Positions 33,812-41,536 of a stretch of 55,113 nt of DNA are shown here, one piece after another. A program made the translations under genes and the position numbers. Location: NCBI GenBank assembly GCA_020161365.1, contig JAIUNU010000020.1, forward strand, positions 1 to 55,113. The letters are read 5' to 3'. The notes beneath the pieces are model-generated. The model was given only the letters and a program-made list of their open reading frames with translations, was not told the DNA's origin and did no database searches. Each line of letters starts with the position of its first letter. Position 1 is the first letter of the stretch. This DNA is from Pseudomonadota bacterium (lineage in GTDB: Bacteria; Pseudomonadota; Alphaproteobacteria; Caulobacterales; Caulobacteraceae).

Positions 33812-34438
33812 TAGCTCCGGGCGAGGGGGCTTGGCCCCAGAGGTCTGGCGCGTTTGGCCGCGCCTCATCCCCGGTCTGTCTTAGAGGTCCTTGCTGCGCG
33901 GCGAGGACGATCACCATGCGTTCGCTCGCGGTCTCCGCCGTTGGCGGGGGAAGCCTGAGTGAGGCGAACGCAAACGTCGTGCTTGTCGTGAAGGCAGCGC
34001 AGGGACCGTCATGGCCGGCCGGTCGGCAGGCTTGAACGGAGAGCTGACGGCGGTCGCGCTCGGTCCCGCCGCGCGCCCGTCGGGCGCCGCTCCGCTCGCG
34101 GCTCCTGCGGGCGCGCCCCTGCGGGCGGCCTTTGGGCCGCCGCCGTCCGCTCGACGCCGCTTCCCGAGCCCGCTTCGCGCGCTCTCCTTGCAGGCTTCTT
34201 GGTCACGAGCGCGCGCTGACGCGCGCGCGCGGGCTTGGGGGCGCCGCCCCCTGGCGCACTTCGCAACGGTTTCCGCCCAGCTTCGCGGGCGCGAGACGCG
34301 CGAGGGTCTCGAAGGCGGCGACGGCTGCAGCCGGGTCCCCGCGAAACCGCCGCTCCGTTTGCACCCCCCGCTCTCGCCGAGGGGCAAGGGGGCAGGCGCG
34401 ACCTGCGCCTGCCCCCAACCCCATACGGGAGACCCGTC
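33812..34438. other. GC-rich intergenic region upstream of parB
   Basis: A stretch of about 630 nt with very high GC and many GCGCGC runs. I see no supported gene. A 39-codon frame starting at ATG 33916, with GAGGACG upstream, is the only candidate small ORF and has no recognisable product. The last 100 nt form a purine-poor leader before the parB ribosome site. Long frames across the region in several phases are consistent with GC bias alone. The region could hold the promoter and any centromere-like sites for ParB, but no clear repeat array is visible. Confidence 0.4.
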
Positions 34439-36520
34439 ATGTCCGTGTCCAGTCAAACCGCCCAAAAGGCCCCCGGCGGGGCGCAAGCCCTGTTCGACAA
34501 GGGCTTCATCATCACCGAAACCGGCGCCATCCGGTCGGGCGAGGAACGCGTCTACGCCCTCAACAAGCTGAAAGCCTCGCCCGACAATGTCCGGAAGGGC
34601 GGTCACAGTCAGGCCGTCATCGAGGCGCGGGCCGCCTCGATCCTGGCCAAGGGCATCATCCAGCCGCCGGTCGTGAAGCCCGAGCGCCGCGCCGATGGTT
34701 CGGAGACCGGCTACGCCCTGGTGACGGCCGGGGAGGGGCGGCGTCTGGCCTTGCGTCTGCTGGCCAAGCGCAAGCTGATCCCGCGCGGCGTACTCGTGCG
34801 CTGTCTGGTGGACGAGGCCAATGACGCCGTCGAGGTGAGCCTGGATGAAAACCTCGCCCGCGAACCGCTTCCGGCCGTGGACGCGTTCGAGGCCTTTCAC
34901 GACCTGGCCGAGCGCAAGGGCTGGGGCGCGGAGACCATCGCCGCCCGCTATGGTGTCACCGCCGCCGTCGTGCGCCAGCGCTTGCGGCTGGCCGCCGTGG
35001 CGCCGGTCTTGATCGCCCGCCACCGTCAGGGTGAGCTGACCCTCGATCAGCTCATGGCCTTCGCCGTCGCCGAGGATCACGAGCGCCAGCTCCAGGTCTT
35101 TAAGACCTATCCGCAAGCCCATCCCTCGGCGATCCGCCGCGCCATGACCGAGAAGACCGTGCAGGCCGACGACCGTCGGGTGCGGTTCATCGGCGTGGAG
35201 GCCTATGTCGCGGCGGGCGGAACGCTCATCCGCGACCTTTTCTCCGACGATCGCGGCGGCTACCTGTCCGATATCAGCCTCATCGATGCGCTGGTGTCGG
35301 CCAAGCTCGCGGACATGGCCGAGCACATCCGGACCGCCGAGGGCTGGAAATGGGCTGAATGGCGCCTCGAGTATCCGCACGGTCATGGCTTGTCGCGTGT
35401 TTGGCCCAAACCCGTGCCGGTCAGCGCCGAGCGCCAAGCCCAGCGAGACGACTATAACGCCCTCTGCGAAACTTGGGGCGGGGTCGAGGATAGTCCCGCC
35501 GAGATCGACGCGCAGATGTCGGCGCTGGAGGCGGTACTGGAGGAGCCTGCCGAGGCCTATGCGCCCGAAGACCTCGCGCGCGCCGGGGTCTGGGTGATCC
35601 TTGGCTATGACGGCCAGCCGCGTGTCGAACGCGGTCTCGTCCTGCCCGAGGACGAGGCTCACCCCGAACCGGACTCAGACGAGAACGCGGACGATGCGGG
35701 GCAAGCCGGGAGCGATGCGGTCGCCCGTGGCGACGTCGATGACGACGAACCCGACGGCGACGCCCGCGCGCCGCTGTCGGCCAAGCTGATCGCTGATCTG
35801 ACCGCTCACCGGACGGCGGGCCTGAGATTGGCGCTGGCCAATGACCCCGACCTCGCCTTGGTCGCCCTGACCCACGTCCTGGTGCTGGGCGCCTTCCACG
35901 GCGTCGGGCGGGCTTCTTGCCTGACGATCCAGGCTGCTGCGCCCTTCCTGCCCGAGCATGGAGAAGGGGTGAAGACGAGCCCGGCCTACGAGGCGATGGA
36001 GACGCGCTTTGGCCAATGGGCCAAGCAGGTCCCCGAAGACCCGGCGGCGGTCTGGCCGTTCGTGGTCGGGCTGGACACCGACAGCCGCGCCAGCCTCCTG
36101 GCCTTCTGCGTTGGTCGCACGGTCGATGCGGTGAAGGCTTTCAGCGGGCGCGGTGCGGCCCTGGACCATGCCGAGATCCTGGCGACCGCCACGGCGCTGG
36201 ACATGACGCCGTTCTGGCGGCCGACCGTCGAGCGCTACCTGTCGCGGGTCACCAAGGCGCATGTTCTGGCCGCCGTGTCCGAGGCCGTCTCCCCCGACAC
36301 CGCCCAGCGCCTGTCGGGCCTCAAGAAGGCCGACCTTATCGCGGCGGCCGAGCCCGATCTGGTCAAGGCCCGCTGGCTTCCGGTCCTGTTGCGGACCAGG
36401 GGCCTCGCCGAGGCGCAGTCGGTCGAGGAGCCCGCGCCGGTTGCGGCGACAGGCGGGGAAGGGGCGCAGGACGCGCCGCCCCAGGTGGTTTCGGCGACGG
36501 ACTTGGTGGCCGCCGAATAG
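34439..36520 (+). CDS. parB: ParB/RepB/Spo0J family protein, large plasmid type
   Basis: A 693-residue ParB-like protein. The N-terminal ParB/sulfiredoxin-like domain covers roughly residues 35-140 (VYALNKLKASPDNVRKGGHSQAVIEARAASILAKGIIQPPVVKPE, TAGEGRRLALRLLAKR, VDEANDAVEVSLDENLAREPLPAVDAFEAFHDLAERKGWGAETIAARYGVTAAVVRQRLRLAAVAP), including an HTH near 165-190. The long C-terminal half is acidic in the middle (DEAHPEPDSDENADDAGQ). This long form is common on alphaproteobacterial plasmids and ICEs. GGGAG is 7 nt before ATG 34439. No ParA gene is adjacent, so a nuclease or regulatory role is as likely as partition. Confidence 0.88.
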   Translation: MSVSSQTAQKAPGGAQALFDKGFIITETGAIRSGEERVYALNKLKASPDNVRKGGHSQAVIEARAASILAKGIIQPPVVKPERRADGSETGYALVTAGEGRRLALRLLAKRKLIPRGVLVRCLVDEANDAVEVSLDENLAREPLPAVDAFEAFHDLAERKGWGAETIAARYGVTAAVVRQRLRLAAVAPVLIARHRQGELTLDQLMAFAVAEDHERQLQVFKTYPQAHPSAIRRAMTEKTVQADDRRVRFIGVEAYVAAGGTLIRDLFSDDRGGYLSDISLIDALVSAKLADMAEHIRTAEGWKWAEWRLEYPHGHGLSRVWPKPVPVSAERQAQRDDYNALCETWGGVEDSPAEIDAQMSALEAVLEEPAEAYAPEDLARAGVWVILGYDGQPRVERGLVLPEDEAHPEPDSDENADDAGQAGSDAVARGDVDDDEPDGDARAPLSAKLIADLTAHRTAGLRLALANDPDLALVALTHVLVLGAFHGVGRASCLTIQAAAPFLPEHGEGVKTSPAYEAMETRFGQWAKQVPEDPAAVWPFVVGLDTDSRASLLAFCVGRTVDAVKAFSGRGAALDHAEILATATALDMTPFWRPTVERYLSRVTKAHVLAAVSEAVSPDTAQRLSGLKKADLIAAAEPDLVKARWLPVLLRTRGLAEAQSVEEPAPVAATGGEGAQDAPPQVVSATDLVAAE

Positions 36521-37273
36521 GGTGGGGGACGGGCCGCCGTCGCGGCGGCCCGTCTCTGCTCGTCTTGGCGACCGCCTGGCGTCTTGAGGGGAAGGGGGCT
36601 CTTTCCCTCTGGACGTGGCGAGGCGCGATGGGACCAAGCCTTGCGGCGCGTGGGGCCAGGTCCAGCTTGACCTCGGCTTTGGCCTTGGGGGCGACGACGC
36701 TGCGCCGGGCGGCGCCGACAGCAGATGAAGTCCGTCCTTGGCCGCGTAGAGCCGGGCGTTGACCGCCGCCGGGATGGTGAGAGCCGCAAGGCTGTCCGAC
36801 AGGATATCGACGTCCTGTCCGCCGTGGCGTTCCGGCCTCAGCCGATCTTGGCGCCTTCAGCATAGACCCGGCTGGCGCAACGCGCCGGTCGGATCGCCTT
36901 CGACGGCCTTAAGCGCGACTTCGACCCTCTGGATGTCCAGGGCGCGGGGAACGCCGGTGAGGCCATCGGCTGGGGCTTGTCCTTTACGACGCGCGCCTTC
37001 GAAAAGCGGCCTTTGGCTGAACACGCCACGTCCCGTGCGACCTCTCTTGGCGGCAACCGGACCGGGTCGTCGAACGCCGTCAACCTGGGGCCCGGGTTTC
37101 TTCCCCGGCGCGCTGGGCGCGCCTTCCTCGCGAGGCAACAAACCCGTTCCCGGCGGTCCTTCGCTGCGCTGCGGGTCCGCTGCGCGGCCTGCCGTCCTTC
37201 GCCGTCCCGGTCTTCGCAAGCGCCATCGAGGCCGCGATGGGCGCGGCCCGAAACCAGCGAAAGGCAAGCTCCC
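36521..37273. other. Region between parB and DUF736 holding a decayed inverted gene copy
   Basis: No intact gene is supported in these 750 nt. The left part (about 36550-37000) is a degenerate minus-strand copy of the DUF736 gene and of the beginning of the following ardC gene, listed separately. The right part (37000-37273) is GC-rich and contains no recognisable coding sequence; it ends with the ribosome-binding region of the intact DUF736 gene. Confidence 0.7.
36550..37000 (-). pseudogene. Decayed DUF736 gene plus ardC start, inverted copy
   Basis: On the minus strand the frames read ADGLTGVPRALDIQRVEVALK, then after a frameshift RVYAEGAKIG, then after another break GQDVDILSDSLAALTIPAAV and NARLYAAKDGLHLL. 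These align with the intact DUF736 at 37274 (ADGFTGHIHTLQIRVSKVVFK, RVYAEGAEIG, FPAAVNARLYAAEDG). Downstream on the same strand CAAGACGCCAGGCGGTCGCCA matches the sequence just before and across the ardC start at 37691-37712, with its ATG changed to AAG. So a DUF736-ardC unit was duplicated in inverted orientation and has decayed through frameshifts and an early stop. Confidence 0.8.
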
Positions 37274-37639
37274 ATGGCTCGCATCGGTAAGTTCACGGCC
37301 ACGGCCGACGGTTTCACCGGCCACATCCACACCCTGCAAATCCGTGTGTCGAAGGTGGTGTTCAAGGCCATCGAAGGCGACCCGGCCAAGTCGCAGCCCG
37401 TCTATCGGGTCTATGCCGAAGGCGCCGAGATCGGCTCGGCCTGGAAGTACACGTCGAAGAAGGGCATCGACTTCCTGTCGGTCAGCCTCGACGACATCAG
37501 CTTCCCGGCGGCGGTCAACGCCCGGCTCTATGCGGCCGAGGACGGGTTCGATCTGGTCTGGACCCGTCCGACCCGGCGTCGCGACGCCGAGGTCCCGCAC
37601 GAGGCCGAGCCGGACGCGGATCACGAGCCGCAAGGCTAG
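37274..37639 (+). CDS. DUF736 family protein, copy 1
   Basis: A 121-residue DUF736 protein: MARIGKFTATADGFTGHIHT, then VFKAIEGDPAKSQPVYRVYAEGAEIGSAWKYTSKKGIDFLSVSLDDISFPAAVNARLYAAEDGFDLVW and an acidic, charged tail. DUF736 genes are hallmarks of plasmids and ICEs of alphaproteobacteria; their function is unknown, and they usually lie next to ardC-like genes, as here (70 nt upstream). A degenerate inverted copy lies just upstream at 36550-37000 and a second intact member at 39352. Confidence 0.9.
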   Translation: MARIGKFTATADGFTGHIHTLQIRVSKVVFKAIEGDPAKSQPVYRVYAEGAEIGSAWKYTSKKGIDFLSVSLDDISFPAAVNARLYAAEDGFDLVWTRPTRRRDAEVPHEAEPDADHEPQG

Positions 37640-37709
37640 AGCCCGCCATCGCTCCCCGCCGCGCGGCGGCGGGGAGCCCCCCTTTCCTTCAAGACGCCAG
37701 GAGGCCGCC

Positions 37710-38624
37710 ATGACGCGCGCCGACAAGCCCTCGCGCCCGAACGGCGCGACCCGCCAAGACCCCTATTCGATCATCACCAACCAGATCCTCGCCGACCTCG
37801 CCAACGGGATCACGACCTGGACCAAGCCCTGGACCGTCGGTCACGCCGCCGGACCCGTCTCCCGGCCGCTGCGCCACAGCTTCGAGCCCTATTCCGGGAT
37901 CAACACCCTGGTGCTCTGGGGCAAGGCGGTCGAATGCGGCTATGGCGCCCCGATCTGGATGACCTTCCGTCAGGCCCTCGAACTGGGCGGGGCGGTGCGC
38001 AAGGGCGAGACGGGCACGATGGTGGTCTACGCCAACCGGCTCACGCGCCAGGAGACCAACGACAAGGGGGAAGACGTCGAGCGGTCGATCCCTTTCCTGA
38101 AGGCCTACACCGTCTTCAACGTCGAGCAGATCGAGGGGCTTCCCGACCGGTTTCGGGCCGCGCCGCCGATCCTGCCGGAAAGCGAGCGCATCGCCCGGGC
38201 CGAGGCCTTTCTCGCGGCCACCGGCGCGCAGGTGCTGCATGGCGGCGACATGGCCTGTTACGAGCTTGTGGCCGACCGTATCCGCCTGCCGGTCTTCGGG
38301 GCCTTCCAAAGCGCCCACGACTACTACGCCACGCGTGGCCACGAGACCGTCCACTGGACCTGTCATTCCAGCCGGCTCGACCGCGACCTTGGTCGCAAGA
38401 CCTTCGGCGACGAGGGCTACGCCCGCGAGGAGCTGGTGGCCGAGCTGGGCGCAGCGTTTCTGTGCGCCGAGCTTGGCGTGGACCTGCGGCCCCGCGCCGA
38501 TCATGCGGCCTATATCGGCCACTGGCTGAGCGTCCTGACCGGTGACAAGCGGGCGATCTTCACCGCCGCCAGCCACGCCCAGAAGGCGGTCGATTATCTC
38601 AAGGGCCTGCAGCCGAGCGGCTGA
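37710..38624 (+). CDS. ardC: ArdC-like antirestriction protein
   Basis: A 304-residue protein with an N-terminal ArdC-type ssDNA-binding domain (DPYSIITNQILADLANGITTWTKPWTVGHAAGPVSRPLRHSFEPYSGINTLVLWGKAVECGYGAPIWMTFRQALELGGAVRKGETGTMVVY) and a C-terminal zincin-like metallopeptidase domain with HETVH at 211-215 (THWTCHSSRLDR follows; EELVAELGAAFLCAELG supplies the third ligand region). ArdC proteins protect incoming single-stranded DNA from host restriction during conjugation. AGGAGG lies about 7 nt before ATG 37710. It forms a DUF736-ardC pair. Confidence 0.93.
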   Translation: MTRADKPSRPNGATRQDPYSIITNQILADLANGITTWTKPWTVGHAAGPVSRPLRHSFEPYSGINTLVLWGKAVECGYGAPIWMTFRQALELGGAVRKGETGTMVVYANRLTRQETNDKGEDVERSIPFLKAYTVFNVEQIEGLPDRFRAAPPILPESERIARAEAFLAATGAQVLHGGDMACYELVADRIRLPVFGAFQSAHDYYATRGHETVHWTCHSSRLDRDLGRKTFGDEGYAREELVAELGAAFLCAELGVDLRPRADHAAYIGHWLSVLTGDKRAIFTAASHAQKAVDYLKGLQPSG

Positions 38625-38627
38625 ACC

Positions 38628-38981
38628 TCAGGCGGCCTGGCCGGCGGCGTCCGCGTCGTCGGTCAGGTCCTCGACAAGGTCGAACCGCAGGGGCGGGAAG
38701 ACCGCATCCGGCGCGACCTCGCCGGGCGCCTGCTGCGACCCGGCCAGATGCACCAGGACCTCGTTCATGCCCCGGGCGATGGCATGGGACCAGGCGCGAT
38801 GGCCGGGCGTGGCCTCGCGGCTGATATCGGGGGAGAGCTCCAGGCAGAAGATCGTCCGGCCGCCGTCGGCGTCACGCCGCGCGAAGGCGAAAAGCCCGGC
38901 GCCGCGAACGAACCGGCCGTCATGATGATGCAGGCTCATGAAGCCGACCCCGTCGATCACCACCTCGCTCGCCTGCGCCAT
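38628..38981 (-). CDS. Conserved hypothetical ICE protein
   Basis: A 117-residue protein that I do not recognise. It reads MAQASEVVIDGVGFMSLHHHD, then RGAGLFAFARRDADGGRTIFCLELSPDI, HRAWSHAIARGMNEVLVHLAG and an acidic C-terminus. No signal peptide or membrane helix. GGAGG lies 5 nt before ATG 38981, and codon use is good. It is convergent with ardC (3 nt between stops) and divergent from the second DUF736 gene across a 370-nt gap. The context suggests an ICE or plasmid maintenance role, without more detail. Confidence 0.75.
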   Translation of the reverse strand: MAQASEVVIDGVGFMSLHHHDGRFVRGAGLFAFARRDADGGRTIFCLELSPDISREATPGHRAWSHAIARGMNEVLVHLAGSQQAPGEVAPDAVFPPLRFDLVEDLTDDADAAGQAA

Positions 38982-39351
38982 CACGCCCTCCGTCGCGCGT
39001 CCTTGCCGGTGAGAACAAAGATGGAACAAAATTGAGCGAGAGTCGAATCTCCAGACGCCTAAGGGCTCGGGCGACTTGGCGCGTTTTTCCCGGAATGTCT
39101 TTGTGTTTGACGTCGGTCCTCGGTGGGTTGAGCGCCAAAACCCCATGCGACACAAAGATTTGGCGCGGACCGGATAGACGCCTCCAACCGCCCGCCAGGC
39201 GTTGCTATCGATCTCGCGTGACCCGGCCCGCCGTCGCCGTCCCACCGGCGGCGGGTCGGCGGCGGCTCGATCGCATCGGCGTCTTCCCCCCGCGCCGGAT
39301 CGAGCCGCCGCCCTTGCCGGACGCCCCTTCCTCGGCGGGCTGGAGCCTTCC
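38982..39351. other. Divergent intergenic region with inverted repeats
   Basis: No gene is supported. The stretch separates the minus-strand hypothetical gene from the second DUF736 gene. It contains the inverted repeat TCTTTGTGT (39098-39106) and ACACAAAGA (39150-39158), and TTGGCGCG-type motifs at about 39076, 39131 (reverse) and 39160. These flank a lower-GC core and look like a promoter/operator region for one or both genes. The right third is GC-rich leader. Confidence 0.45.
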
Positions 39352-39690
39352 ATGCCAATCCTTGGCTTTTTCCGCCGCGAAGGCGACGGGTTCGCCGGTC
39401 GCCTGACGACCCTCAGCCTCGACGTGGCCGTGCGCCTGGCGCCGACCGGCAAGGTCAGCGGCAAGGGGCCTGATTACCGGGCCCTGGTCGAAGAGAACGA
39501 AATCGGGGCCGCCTGGCGGGCGGGCGACGCCAGCGGCGCCGTGCTCAACGTCAAGCTCGACGATCCGGCCTGGCCCGAGCCGGTCAACGCCCGTCTGCTC
39601 GCCGCTGAGGACGGCGTCCTGCCGCTGACCTGGATCCGCCAGATCGACAAGACCGCCGCGCCGGCCACGCCGCCCCCGCCGCCGGACTAG
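39352..39690 (+). CDS. DUF736 family protein, copy 2
   Basis: A 112-residue divergent member of the DUF736 family: MPILGFFRREGDGFAGRLTT, YRALVEENEIGAAWRAGDASGAVLNVKLDDPAWPEPVNARLLAAEDGVLPLTW and a proline-rich end (ATPPPPPD). It aligns with the copy at 37274 in the same order of blocks (ENEIGAAW with GAEIGSAW; EPVNARLLAAEDG with AAVNARLYAAEDG). Its role is unknown. It is convergent with the XRE regulator gene (14 nt between ends). Confidence 0.85.
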   Translation: MPILGFFRREGDGFAGRLTTLSLDVAVRLAPTGKVSGKGPDYRALVEENEIGAAWRAGDASGAVLNVKLDDPAWPEPVNARLLAAEDGVLPLTWIRQIDKTAAPATPPPPPD

Positions 39691-39704
39691 GCGGCGCGCG
39701 CGCT

Positions 39705-40205
39705 TCAAGTCTCGTCGCCGGCGTCGTCGTCCGGGTCTTCATAGGTCTTGGCGATGGCCCGCGCGAGATAGTCCTCGGCGCCGGCGTCCTGGCGCTCGAA
39801 CAACTTGCGGATCTCCTCGCCGATTTGCCGGTATCCCGACACCAGCAGGCCCGGCGGCACCCGCGACAGCCGCGGTCCGATCTCCGTATGCAGATCCCGC
39901 GTCAGGATGAAGAAGGCGGTCGCCATCTTGTTGTCCATCATCAGCACGGGCAGTTCGGGCCAGTTGTACTGGACGCCCAGATGGATGCTGGTGGCGTCCG
40001 ACCGCGTGGCCTTGGCGAACCGCCGGACCTTGTCGAAATCGTAGGCCCGCCGCCCGGCCTCGAAATCCTGGTAGGTCCGGAGCGACACGCCCATGCCCTC
40101 GGCCACCTCGGCGGAGATCATGTGGCGTTCTTTTCGCACCAGTTTGAGGATCTTGGAGAGCAGGCGGGCCTGACGCGCGAGCGGCGTCTTGGGAGGGGCG
40201 GCCAT
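39705..40205 (-). CDS. XRE-family transcriptional regulator
   Basis: A 166-residue regulator with an N-terminal HTH_3 domain (LARQARLLSKILKLVRKERHMISAEVAEGMGVSLRTYQDFEAGRRAYDFDKVRRFAKATRSDATSI), then a C-terminal half of about 90 residues with no recognised domain (MATAFFILTRDLHTEIGPRLSRVPPGLLVSGYRQIGEEIRKLFERQ) and an acidic tail. GGAG lies 6 nt before ATG 40205; the longer in-frame start at 40217 is less likely. It borders the lasso-peptide cargo on the left and faces away from it. Confidence 0.88.
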   Translation of the reverse strand: MAAPPKTPLARQARLLSKILKLVRKERHMISAEVAEGMGVSLRTYQDFEAGRRAYDFDKVRRFAKATRSDATSIHLGVQYNWPELPVLMMDNKMATAFFILTRDLHTEIGPRLSRVPPGLLVSGYRQIGEEIRKLFERQDAGAEDYLARAIAKTYEDPDDDAGDET

Positions 40206-40535
40206 ACAACGCTCCAAGCCACTTATTCAACCTGAAGGGTAGTAGAGGGCTAAAGCGCCGGCTCGGCAACTCCTCCGCGTGCGGATGGGGCGCGTCCAGG
40301 CGACGGATTTGATCCGATCGGGCCGATTGTCCCGCTGCGAACTGGGGTTTGCCGGTCCGTACGCAACCGATCGCCCTGCGACCGGCGACCGTTCGCGGGT
40401 GAACCCGTGAATGTTGCCGGTCGAATCGTTCGTCCACAGGATTGCTTCTGCTCGGAGCGCCTCAGTCGCCGCGTCCCATCGACGGCGGCGAGGCGTCGGG
40501 CGGAGTGTCGGGGTCTTGCCGCCGGAGACCTGACC
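40206..40535. promoter_or_regulatory. Divergent control region with a large imperfect palindrome
   Basis: These 330 nt separate the XRE gene from the divergent lasso GntR gene. A dyad spans 40381-40421: left arm ACCGGCGACCGTTCGCGGGT and right arm ACCCGTGAATGTTGCCGGT, 2 nt apart and pairing with a few mismatches and one bulge. It is a candidate operator for one of the two flanking regulators. No gene is supported in the gap, though the GntR frame is open further upstream than the chosen start. Confidence 0.5.
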
Positions 40536-41093
40536 TTGGGCCGAGACCGAGACCCCTTCGATCGCACCCTCGAGACCCTGCGTCGTCGCTTGACCGAACA
40601 CGGTCCGCTGCAAGGCGACCCGCTCCCCGTCAACAGCCTCGCCGCCGAGCTGGGCGTCAGTCCAACGCCGGTGCGCGAGGCGTTGGCGCGTCTGGCGGGC
40701 GAGGGTTTGGTCGCGCGGACCCGGTCCGGCTATGTCGGCGTCGTCCATGACGCCTTGAGCCTGGCGGAGCTTTACGGCCTTGCCGGCATCCTTGTCCTGC
40801 AACTGGCCCGTGGGGCGGCGGACACAATGCCGACGACGGCCTCGCCTTCCGACGCGATCCTCGGCCTGGTCCAGGGCGCCGACAATCGGATCCTTGCGTC
40901 GGAAGCCATGCGCGCGGTCTCGCAACTGGCGCCGTTCGCCCTGGCCGAGCAGGCGGTTCTGTCGCCCGAGCCTTGGCCGGTCAGCCCCGGCCAGCTTGGC
41001 GCCTTCTTCCGTCGCTACTACGCGCGGCGCGTCCGCCGCAGCCAGGCGATCCTGACCGCCGCCATCACCGCCAAGATGCGCTCGCGAATATAG
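40536..41093 (+). CDS. GntR-type regulator of the lasso-peptide locus
   Basis: A protein of about 185 residues. The winged helix covers roughly residues 8-68 (FDRTLETLRRRLTEHGPLQGDPLPVNSLAAELGVSPTPVREALARLAGEGLVARTRSGYVGV); the C-terminal part is short and helical with many alanines and does not resemble a full FCD or UTRA sensor. TTG 40536 has GGAG about 8 nt upstream; the open frame reaches back to 40407. GntR regulators precede the precursors in isopeptidase-type lasso loci of Caulobacterales. Its last codons overlap the first copy of the GAATATA twin motif, so it may control the precursor promoters and be cotranscribed into them. Confidence 0.8.
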   Translation: MGRDRDPFDRTLETLRRRLTEHGPLQGDPLPVNSLAAELGVSPTPVREALARLAGEGLVARTRSGYVGVVHDALSLAELYGLAGILVLQLARGAADTMPTTASPSDAILGLVQGADNRILASEAMRAVSQLAPFALAEQAVLSPEPWPVSPGQLGAFFRRYYARRVRRSQAILTAAITAKMRSRI

Positions 41094-41104
41094 AATTGAA
41101 TATA
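41086..41104 (+). promoter_or_regulatory. GAATATA twin motif, copy 1 (upstream of lasso precursor 1)
   Basis: GAATATAGAATTGAATATA holds two GAATATA repeats with a 12-nt period. It overlaps the GntR stop codon and ends about 60 nt before the ATG of precursor 1. The sequence after it (GTCGGGCCGGTCGCCCGCTGAT) is also repeated in copy 2 at 41518. In a GC-rich genome this AT-rich pair is a likely promoter/operator. Confidence 0.65.
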
Positions 41105-41165
41105 GGTCGGGCCGGTCGCCCGCTGATCAGGCCGCAATCTCGCGGCCTTTTTCAAGGAGACGACC

Positions 41166-41273
41166 ATGCGTATGCGACTGATCGCCCTCGGCTCGGCCTC
41201 GGCCCTGACCCTGGCCGGCGACATCCAGCTGGTGCCCGAAGACATGACCGGCAAGCTCTACGCCGGCGCCTGA
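41166..41273 (+). CDS. Lasso-peptide precursor 1
   Basis: A 35-residue precursor peptide. Leader MRMRLIALGSASALTL (16 residues) ends with Thr at position -2, the residue required by lasso proteases. The predicted core is AGDIQLVPEDMTGKLYAGA (19 residues) with a ring from the amine of Ala1 to Glu9. Ala1, Pro8-Glu9 and the 19-residue length recall caulonodin VI of Caulobacter sp. K31, as I remember it. AAGGAG lies about 7 nt upstream of the ATG. Its own promoter-like repeat is upstream and a strong hairpin follows. If processing began at Gly the ring would be Gly1-Glu8, but Thr would then be at -3. Confidence 0.85.
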   Translation: MRMRLIALGSASALTLAGDIQLVPEDMTGKLYAGA

Positions 41274-41284
41274 GCCCGACGAAG

Positions 41285-41308
41285 GCGGCGGACGCCTGCG
41301 TCCGCCGC
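41285..41308 (+). terminator. Hairpin after lasso precursor 1
   Basis: GCGGCGGACGC (41285-41295) and GCGTCCGCCGC (41298-41308) are exact reverse complements. The stem begins 12 nt after the stop codon. Such hairpins between lasso precursors and the processing genes are known to favour excess precursor mRNA, acting as partial terminators or 3' stabilisers. No T-run follows. Confidence 0.65.
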
Positions 41309-41381
41309 TGACGGGGCGACGCGGCGGGAACGCACCGTCGCCAAGACGCCGTGGGGGCGCGCTCATCAGATGGAGATCACC

Positions 41382-41469
41382 GTGAACCATGCTTTCGACC
41401 CCCATCGGGTCGGCCGGGGGCTTGATGCAGAGTCGCGGCGACCGGGTCGCCGAGGCGATCGAGGCCTGA
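41382..41469 (+). pseudogene. Frameshifted relic of a third lasso precursor
   Basis: GGAGATCACCGTG aligns with GGAGACGACCATG of precursor 1, placing the start at GTG 41382. Codons 1-8 read MNHAFDPH. One extra C in the CCCCC run (about 41400) then shifts the frame. Removing one base gives the leader MNHAFDPHGSAGGLMQ, again 16 residues with the GSA block at the same place, followed by the core SRGDRVAEAIEA with Glu at position 8, then TGA. The Thr at -2 is replaced by Met. The gene has neither its own GAATATA motif nor a downstream hairpin. A short frame from ATG 41389 stays open but lacks the leader start. Confidence 0.6.
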
Positions 41470-41517
41470 GCTTTCAAGGTTGGCTGAGCGTTGTGACCGG
41501 TCCGGCAAAGGCCCCGC

Positions 41518-41536
41518 GAATATAGATTTGAATATA
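41518..41536 (+). promoter_or_regulatory. GAATATA twin motif, copy 2 (upstream of lasso precursor 2)
   Basis: GAATATAGATTTGAATATA differs from copy 1 at 41086 by one base. The flanks also match (CGC before; GTCCGCCCGGTCGCCTCCTGAT after), so about 45 nt are duplicated, including what was the end of the GntR gene. It lies 84 nt before the start of precursor 2, against 80 nt for precursor 1. The conserved distance points to a duplicated promoter. Confidence 0.65.

Noticed and set aside
33916..34035. Small 39-codon ORF upstream of parB
   Set aside because: A weak ribosome site exists, but there is no recognisable product or conservation evidence, so I mention it only within the intergenic entry.
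33911..35662. Minus-strand frame of 583 codons over the parB region
   Set aside because: It runs through the low-complexity GC-rich upstream region and is antisense to ParB; no motif is present.
36759..37709. N-terminal extension of ArdC by about 300 codons
   Set aside because: The extension crosses the pseudogene and the intact DUF736 gene in another frame; ATG 37710 has a good ribosome site and begins the ArdC domain.
41370..41510. A normal coding gene starting at ATG 41370 between the precursors
   Set aside because: The frame has no homology and no fit to the leader pattern; the interval is better explained as a frameshifted precursor.
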